In this document: piece by piece, positions 20,714 through 24,022 of the stretch | How positions within the stretch are numbered: position 1 is the stretch's first letter | Layout of the letters: every line of letters starts with the position of its first letter | Virus record (IMG/VR): IMGVR_UViG_3300048813_000098 | Span: 1 to 24,022 of that record | Reading direction: 5' to 3' (one strand) | Length of the DNA stretch: 24,022 nucleotides | From: a virus | Notes under the pieces: generated by a model | The model's database searches: none | Told to the model about the DNA's origin: nothing | What the model saw: the letters and a program-made list of their open reading frames with translations, nothing else | Program-made: the position numbers and the translations under genes

Positions 20714-20740
20714 GAATCTATATTGCAACGCGCATACCAA
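20714..20740 (-). promoter_or_regulatory. 27-nt repeated element, copy 2 (upstream of the minus operon)
   Basis: Matches copy 1 with two mismatches and includes a perfect 19-nt core (20714-20732). It lies about 28 bases upstream of the first minus-strand start codon, which fits a promoter whose RNA begins near 20705. The conserved block on the minus strand runs TTGG-AT-CGCGTTGCAATA then TAGATTC. Confidence 0.6.
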
Positions 20741-20980
20741 GCTCAGCAGGCACGAATAGATTATGTTTTCTGTCCGAAAACAATACAATTATACAGAATC
20801 ATCAATGATATTGCTGCTGTTAAGTATATTGACAGCGTTAATGTCTTAGGCATCGCAAGAAAGCATATAAAGTTAAGGGCTTGCAGCGTAAGTTGTGCTG
20901 CGCACACAATCTGTCAAACGATTATACATCTTAACTCATTGAATCTATTAGTCTATCTAAAAGGATGCAAAATATGCTAT
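20741..20980. other. AT-rich divergent control region, proximal part
   Basis: No convincing gene on either strand. It holds a 19-bp inverted repeat, TGTTTTC-tgtcc-GAAAACA (20764-20782), which could be a repressor operator, and a GCAGC/GCTGC stem (20883-20887 with 20897-20901). A plus-strand open frame across it (20702-21007) lacks a Shine-Dalgarno and runs through the repeat element. The region separates the replication operon from the packaging operon and could also hold an origin, but I see no iterons. Confidence 0.55.
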
Positions 20981-20989
20981 TGCTATAAT
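20981..20989 (+). promoter_or_regulatory. extended -10 promoter TGCTATAAT
   Basis: A perfect extended -10 box, TGC plus TATAAT, stands at 20981-20989 with no good -35 at 17 bases upstream (AAGGAT). Extended -10 promoters can work without a -35. Its transcript would start near 20996 and run through the hairpin-rich region 21026-21140 into the plus-strand genes. Confidence 0.5.
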
Positions 20990-21025
20990 CAATATTGTGT
21001 GATATAAAGATAGAACAAGAGGCGA

Positions 21026-21140
21026 GCATATGCGGTCAGCTTGACTGACCACGACAGACCTCCGGTGGCGGATAGGTCGGGCTAAGAGGGAAGTTAGTAG
21101 ACCTAATAGAGTACGCATGAGCGTAGGCGAATACGCATAT
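21026..21140 (+). ncRNA. structured leader or small RNA candidate
   Basis: Three consecutive stem-loops can be read: GGTCAG-cttga-CTGACC (21034-21050); GACCT-CCG-gtgg-CGG-at-AGGTC (21057-21078); and TACGC-atga-GCGTA (21112-21125). A GCATATGC palindrome lies at 21026-21033. The G/C-rich stems contrast with the AT-rich sequence before them. No gene is apparent. It lies between two plus-strand promoters, so it is either the 5' leader of the packaging operon or a separate small RNA. A cis-acting DNA site, such as a packaging or origin signal, is the alternative. Confidence 0.45.
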
Positions 21141-21145
21141 GACAG

Positions 21146-21174
21146 TTGACATGTCACTTAGCTCGTGATATACT
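21146..21174 (+). promoter_or_regulatory. near-consensus sigma70 promoter for the plus packaging operon
   Basis: TTGACA (21146-21151), a 17-base spacer and TATACT (21169-21174), with TG one base before the -10 (extended -10). This is almost the ideal host housekeeping promoter. The -35 lies inside a 10-bp palindrome, TGACATGTCA (21147-21156), a possible operator. The expected start of transcription, about seven bases after the -10, falls at 21181, the A of an ATG. Confidence 0.8.
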
Positions 21175-21180
21175 TCTTAG

Positions 21181-21498
21181 ATGAAGTTGAATCGGCGTCA
21201 ACGCCGTGCATTCTCTGCAATCATGCAGAGACAACATAAAAGGAATGAAGACATGCGAGACTCTGCCACTATCCAACAGGAATATGGAAACCTATGCTTC
21301 AATGCAGGCGAATTGCAATTGCAAGCGGACGACATTAAGAGGAAGCTGGGCGAAACGAATGGCAAGCTAAGACTTCTTTTAAAGGAATACCAAACTGCAA
21401 AGGCATTCGAAGCTAATAAGAAAATATTAGATGCTGCACCTGTCGTTGAATCCCCTCAAAACTCACCTGAATTGACAAATGGACCAGTCACCACCTAA
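21181..21498 (+). CDS. 105-aa coiled-coil protein, first gene of the packaging operon
   Basis: The product is charged, with a basic N-terminus (MKLNRRQRRAFSAIMQRQHKRNEDMR) and a long helix likely to form a coiled coil (GELQLQADDIKRKLGETNGKLRLLLKEYQTAKAFE). The tail is Pro/Ser-rich. Two starts are plausible. ATG 21181 coincides with the predicted transcription start, so translation would be leaderless. ATG 21253 has AAAAGGAA upstream and gives 81 aa. The basic N-terminus reads like protein, so the longer form is listed. The function is unknown. Confidence 0.6.
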   Translation: MKLNRRQRRAFSAIMQRQHKRNEDMRDSATIQQEYGNLCFNAGELQLQADDIKRKLGETNGKLRLLLKEYQTAKAFEANKKILDAAPVVESPQNSPELTNGPVTT

Positions 21499-21751
21499 AT
21501 TAGACCCATTATACACTCCACAGCGACGCTATGCAAAATATAATAAACCTGTCAATCTAGACAAGTATTATAGGTTGTTAATGAATGTTGTTAGGCGTGA
21601 CTTTGAGCGTATTAAGCGACGCGGGGAAACTCGTATACTATCCACAGAACAGGCTGATACACTTGTTAAATATGTGAAACTAGTCAGGATGTTTATGCAG
21701 GATGAAAGCAAGGCATTGGAAGCGGAACTGAAAAAGGATAAGGGTATTTAA
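21479..21751 (+). CDS. 90-aa basic hypothetical protein
   Basis: ATG 21479 overlaps the previous gene by 20 bases and has no clear Shine-Dalgarno, so it probably depends on coupling. The product (MDQSPPKLDPLYTPQRRYAKYNKPVNLDKYYRLLMNVVRRDFERIKRRGETRILSTEQADTLVKYVKLVRMF...) is basic and helical with a possible four-helix layout. Proteins of this kind are often found near phage terminase genes. No family is recognised. Confidence 0.65.
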   Translation: MDQSPPKLDPLYTPQRRYAKYNKPVNLDKYYRLLMNVVRRDFERIKRRGETRILSTEQADTLVKYVKLVRMFMQDESKALEAELKKDKGI

Positions 21752-21753
21752 TT

Positions 21754-22155
21754 ATGAAACTACACAGTCTACTACACAGAAAAGTACCACTCCCCACCAC
21801 ACCTGAGGCATTCGACGCGCTAATCACACGCTTGGTTGCCCGTTATAAGCTCACGGATGCCCACCACGCAGCTGCAATCATCTCGGTGGCCATTAGACAC
21901 CTGCCCAATGATGTAGACCATACCACAGAGGCCTATCTGATTGCTAACGTACGCAAGAACATTGCTAATCACATTGCAGCATCTAAGGCAAGTGTGTTGC
22001 AGCATGACGCGGAGTGCAAGCAATTGGTAGACTTGCTGAAGACTAACCCAAACAATATGCAAGCACGCGATGCCCTCACAGCTGCAGCAAGTGATGGCGA
22101 CAAGGCGGCCATTGAAGCATTGAAAGCACTGGAAGAGTATGAGTCGACTATCTAA
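21754..22155 (+). CDS. 133-aa helical hypothetical protein
   Basis: Two bases after the previous stop, with AAGGGT about nine bases before the ATG. The product is helical throughout, His/Ala-rich in the first half (KLTDAHHAAAIISVAIRHLPNDVDHTTEAYLIANVRKNIANHIA) and ending with an acidic helix (KAAIEALKALEEYESTI). No membrane segment or catalytic motif is seen. It overlaps the next gene by 17 bases. Unknown. Confidence 0.68.
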   Translation: MKLHSLLHRKVPLPTTPEAFDALITRLVARYKLTDAHHAAAIISVAIRHLPNDVDHTTEAYLIANVRKNIANHIAASKASVLQHDAECKQLVDLLKTNPNNMQARDALTAAASDGDKAAIEALKALEEYESTI

Positions 22156-22384
22156 CATTGGCAAATGGAATCCATACATCAAGGAAGATAGAATCATTCT
22201 TAGCAAGATGAGCAAGCAGGTGTATGGGATGCCGCTTTACTGGCGTCAGCTAATAGAAACTGGCAGGCGTCGTGGGAAGCGTATGCACAGGTATTCCCTC
22301 CTATCAGTAGTATATCACATGCACCTTTGCATTGCAGCAATGAAGAAGGACCCGCGTTATGCCCCGCAAGCCAAGCAATCGTAG
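22139..22384 (+). CDS. 81-aa basic hypothetical protein
   Basis: ATG 22139 follows GGAAGAG and overlaps the previous gene's end. The product (MSRLSNIGKWNPYIKEDRIILSKMSKQVYGMPLYWRQLIETGRRRGKRMHRYSLLSVVYHMHLCIAAMKKDPRYAPQAKQS) is strongly basic, with a likely helix near the C-terminus. It may bind DNA or RNA. It overlaps the next gene by 26 bases. Confidence 0.6.
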   Translation: MSRLSNIGKWNPYIKEDRIILSKMSKQVYGMPLYWRQLIETGRRRGKRMHRYSLLSVVYHMHLCIAAMKKDPRYAPQAKQS

Positions 22385-22748
22385 GCCTTCGCCTACCGCC
22401 TCGCTAACCACACAGCAAGCCTACTGGTACGCTAAGCTCAAGCAAGATGGCTTTGAGGACATTGAGGACACGCGCAATCCGTTACAACCCTTGAAGGAAT
22501 GGCACAACCTCAAGTGGTCTCGACCATCCGGGCCCTCTTCCTTGCAAGTGAGCACTACAATCGAGTATTATACGCGTGCAAGGCATGCCATTGCTTCACA
22601 TGCCTTCGACCATCCCCTACACCTCAAGGTGTGGGAGTTGCACTGCGATGGCTTGTCGGTGCGTGCTATCTCGAAGGCAGTGAAGGGCAAGCTCAGCAAG
22701 AGTGCGGTAGCCTACCTTATCAAGCGCTTAGCAGAGGAAATCATATGA
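22359..22748 (+). CDS. helix-turn-helix protein, candidate small terminase (129 aa)
   Basis: AGAAGGA lies upstream of ATG 22359. The N-terminus is basic (MPRKPSNRRPSPTAS). The middle (IEYYTRARHAIASHAF...LHLKVWELHCDGLSVRAISKAVKGKLSKSAVAYLIKRL) shows a helix, then VWELHCDGLSVRAISKAVKG, a helix-turn-helix of the type found near phage terminase genes. Two genes lie between it and the large terminase. It may recognise the packaging site as small terminase; a transcriptional regulator is the alternative. Confidence 0.65.
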   Translation: MPRKPSNRRPSPTASLTTQQAYWYAKLKQDGFEDIEDTRNPLQPLKEWHNLKWSRPSGPSSLQVSTTIEYYTRARHAIASHAFDHPLHLKVWELHCDGLSVRAISKAVKGKLSKSAVAYLIKRLAEEII

Positions 22749-23128
22749 AGGTTACCATTCGCCCATTCAACCATGACACAGACGCAGGCTTCGTGTTCTC
22801 GACATGGCCTAAAGGTGCATACTATGGTGCGATTGACCCTATTTATAAGTCTAAGCGTGTGTTCTTTAACGAGATGTATGATCATGTGCAAGTCATGCTG
22901 GAGACTGCCCACGTGATGATTGCGTGCTTGTCTGAAGCATCTGACACAATCATCGGTTATGCTATACGCTCGGAAGACGTACTCGAATGGGTCTACGTGA
23001 AGGAAGACTTTAGGAAACAAGGTGTTGCGATTCTCCTTTGGGAGATGCTTGGTACTCCGCATAGGGTGAGGAGAACCACCATAGTTGGGAACGCAATCTC
23101 CGCTCATAGCGGATTGGAGGAAGTATGA
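22745..23128 (+). CDS. GNAT-family N-acetyltransferase (127 aa)
   Basis: The start overlaps the previous stop (ATGA). The product opens MKVTIRPFNHDTDAGFVFSTWPKGAYYG, and its middle, TIIGYAIRSEDVLEWVYVKEDFRKQGVAILLWEML, is the GNAT core: a strand, then V-x-x-x-x-R-x-x-G-V-A acetyl-CoA loop and helix. A short GNAT protein with the S-T-W-x-x-G-x-Y-Y-G start is common directly upstream of the large terminase in marine and freshwater podoviruses. Its acceptor is not known; it could modify a host or virion protein. Confidence 0.8.
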   Translation: MKVTIRPFNHDTDAGFVFSTWPKGAYYGAIDPIYKSKRVFFNEMYDHVQVMLETAHVMIACLSEASDTIIGYAIRSEDVLEWVYVKEDFRKQGVAILLWEMLGTPHRVRRTTIVGNAISAHSGLEEV

Positions 23129-23352
23129 AAGAAGACGCAAAGGGTATTTCAATTCACACGGCATGGTTCATACATGCAGTGAACAATGGACTTGATGTTC
23201 CAGAGACCAGCTTTGCTATCTCCTCACATAACAGTGGCAGGCGGGTGATGATGTTCCTCACTGCCCTTGGTTTGGTGTGCAAGCACGAAGGGAAGACCTT
23301 CATTGTCCCAACAAGCAACATTAAGTTCATGAATGTCAATGAAGAAGCATAA
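23125..23352 (+). CDS. 75-aa hypothetical protein between GNAT and terminase
   Basis: GGAGGAAGT precedes ATG 23125, which overlaps the GNAT stop. The product (MKEDAKGISIHTAWFIHAVNNGLDVPETSFAISSHNSGRRVMMFLTALGLVCKHEGKTFIVPTSNIKFMNVNEEA) has a helix, turn, helix and beta-wing-like arrangement (RRVMMFLTALGLVCKHEGKTFIV) and could be a winged-helix DNA binder. No sequence family is recognised. The place before terminase suggests a packaging accessory. Confidence 0.6.
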   Translation: MKEDAKGISIHTAWFIHAVNNGLDVPETSFAISSHNSGRRVMMFLTALGLVCKHEGKTFIVPTSNIKFMNVNEEA

Positions 23353-23354
23353 CC

Positions 23355-24022
23355 ATGCGTATCCCGCAGCATAAGTTAGACGCTGCCTTAGCAGCCCGCA
23401 AGCGCTTTGGACCTAAGCCCTTCATATTAGAAGACTTCTTGTTCAAAGAGCAGCTGGAGTTTGTGAAAGACCCCGCTCGCTTTGCCATGGCATGTTGCTC
23501 TGTGAGGGCGGGTAAGTCTGTGGCATGTTGTGCAGACCTCATAAACACAGCCTTGACGATGCCTGGCACTATTGGATGTTACATTACACTGGCGCGTAGT
23601 TCCGCCGAAAGGATAGTATGGCCAGAGCTAAAGAACATTTGCCGTACTTATAGACTGAGGGTGAAGGTCAATGAAAGTAAACTTAGCATGGTGTTTCCAG
23701 GAGGGTCTACTATCTATCTCCTTGGAGCTAATGACGAAAAAGAGATCGAGAAGATTCGGGGTCTTTCTAACGTATCTCTCGTCTACCTTGATGAAGCCCA
23801 ACTCTTCCGGCATTATATCAAAGAGTTGGTCGAAGACATCGTCACCAAACGACTCTATGACACTAACGGTCGATGCCGAATGATTGGCACCCCGGGCCCC
23901 ATCCTCGATGGATACTTCTACAAATCTAGTCAGTCTCCTGGATGGTCACACCATCACTGGGATATGCGAGCTAACCCATGGCTTTTAAAGAAGTCAGGAA
24001 AGACCCCCGATGAACTTATTGC
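23355..24022 (+). CDS. terminase large subunit (partial, N-terminal 222 aa)
   Basis: Begins at ATG 23355, two bases after the previous stop, and stays open to the window end. The ATPase domain shows a Walker A CSVRAGKSV (Arg51, Gly53, Lys54, Ser55), Walker B VSLVYLDEAQ (Asp146, Glu147) and coupling motif MIGTPGP (about 176-182), the classical phage packaging motor order. The C-terminal nuclease domain is outside the window. The protein pumps DNA into the capsid, powered by ATP hydrolysis. Portal and capsid genes probably follow beyond the window. Confidence 0.93.
   Translation, partial: MRIPQHKLDAALAARKRFGPKPFILEDFLFKEQLEFVKDPARFAMACCSVRAGKSVACCADLINTALTMPGTIGCYITLARSSAERIVWPELKNICRTYRLRVKVNESKLSMVFPGGSTIYLLGANDEKEIEKIRGLSNVSLVYLDEAQLFRHYIKELVEDIVTKRLYDTNGRCRMIGTPGPILDGYFYKSSQSPGWSHHHWDMRANPWLLKKSGKTPDELI

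Noticed and set aside
20702-21007. 101-aa plus-strand open frame in the divergent control region
   Set aside because: It lacks a Shine-Dalgarno, runs through the repeated regulatory element and an inverted repeat, and its Cys-rich end looks like random AT-rich translation.
20957-21157. 66-aa minus-strand open frame over the hairpin region
   Set aside because: It covers both plus-strand promoters and all stem-loops and shows no ribosome site or protein-like pattern.
22499-22744. 82-codon N-terminal extension of the GNAT protein
   Set aside because: It overlaps the helix-turn-helix gene in another frame. GNAT similarity starts at ATG 22745, which is coupled by ATGA.

Overview
The window is a segment of a tailed double-stranded DNA phage (caudovirus) genome, probably podovirus-like. 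It is tightly packed, with genes joined by ATGA or TAATG stop/start overlaps and clear Shine-Dalgarno sequences. It carries a terminase, structural genes, tail fibres, a holin and endolysin, and a full replication block. I see no tRNA or rRNA genes, no integrase and no CRISPR array. A lipoprotein signal, predicted periplasmic proteins and a holin plus M15 peptidase lysis pair suggest a Gram-negative host. This is inference, because no host gene is present.

Layout. (1) 1-10493, plus strand: the end of an unknown gene, three large proteins that sit where virion-internal or ejection proteins usually lie (680, 525 and 897 aa), a hidden 29-aa ORF, a beta-rich small structural protein, two paralogous tail fibres flanking an 88-aa membrane-tailed protein, a 72-aa protein, a holin and an M15-type endolysin. 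(2) 10494-10563: a convergent junction with two hairpins that share the loop GAAC. (3) 10564-20686, minus strand, read from high to low coordinates: small early genes, a 46-aa zinc-binding protein, a Cas4/RecB-like nuclease, a putative ssDNA-binding protein, family A DNA polymerase, a trypsin-like protease, an archaeo-eukaryotic-type primase, an HNH endonuclease, a dATP/dGTP diphosphohydrolase-like enzyme, a DUF4406 protein, a second DEDD exonuclease with a zinc ribbon, then a run of small membrane or exported proteins that includes a collagen-like lipoprotein. (4) 20687-21180: a divergent control region of about 490 bp with several inverted repeats, two plus-strand sigma70-type promoters and one copy of a 27-nt element that recurs 419 nt further into the minus operon. 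(5) 21181-24022, plus strand: small unknown genes, a helix-turn-helix protein that may be the small terminase, a GNAT acetyltransferase, an unknown 75-aa protein, and the large terminase, which runs off the window.

How it works together. The minus operon supplies primer synthesis, DNA synthesis, nucleases and nucleotide-pool enzymes. No helicase and no RNA polymerase gene is visible in it, so the phage probably uses the host helicase and transcription machinery. The plus strand carries packaging, virion and lysis genes. The most unusual points are the chymotrypsin-fold protease, with a conserved disulfide, placed between polymerase and primase; the Leu at the Phe762 position of the polymerase; the collagen-like lipoprotein in a small-membrane-protein cluster; and the structured divergent control region, whose strong promoter would start RNA exactly at an ATG.
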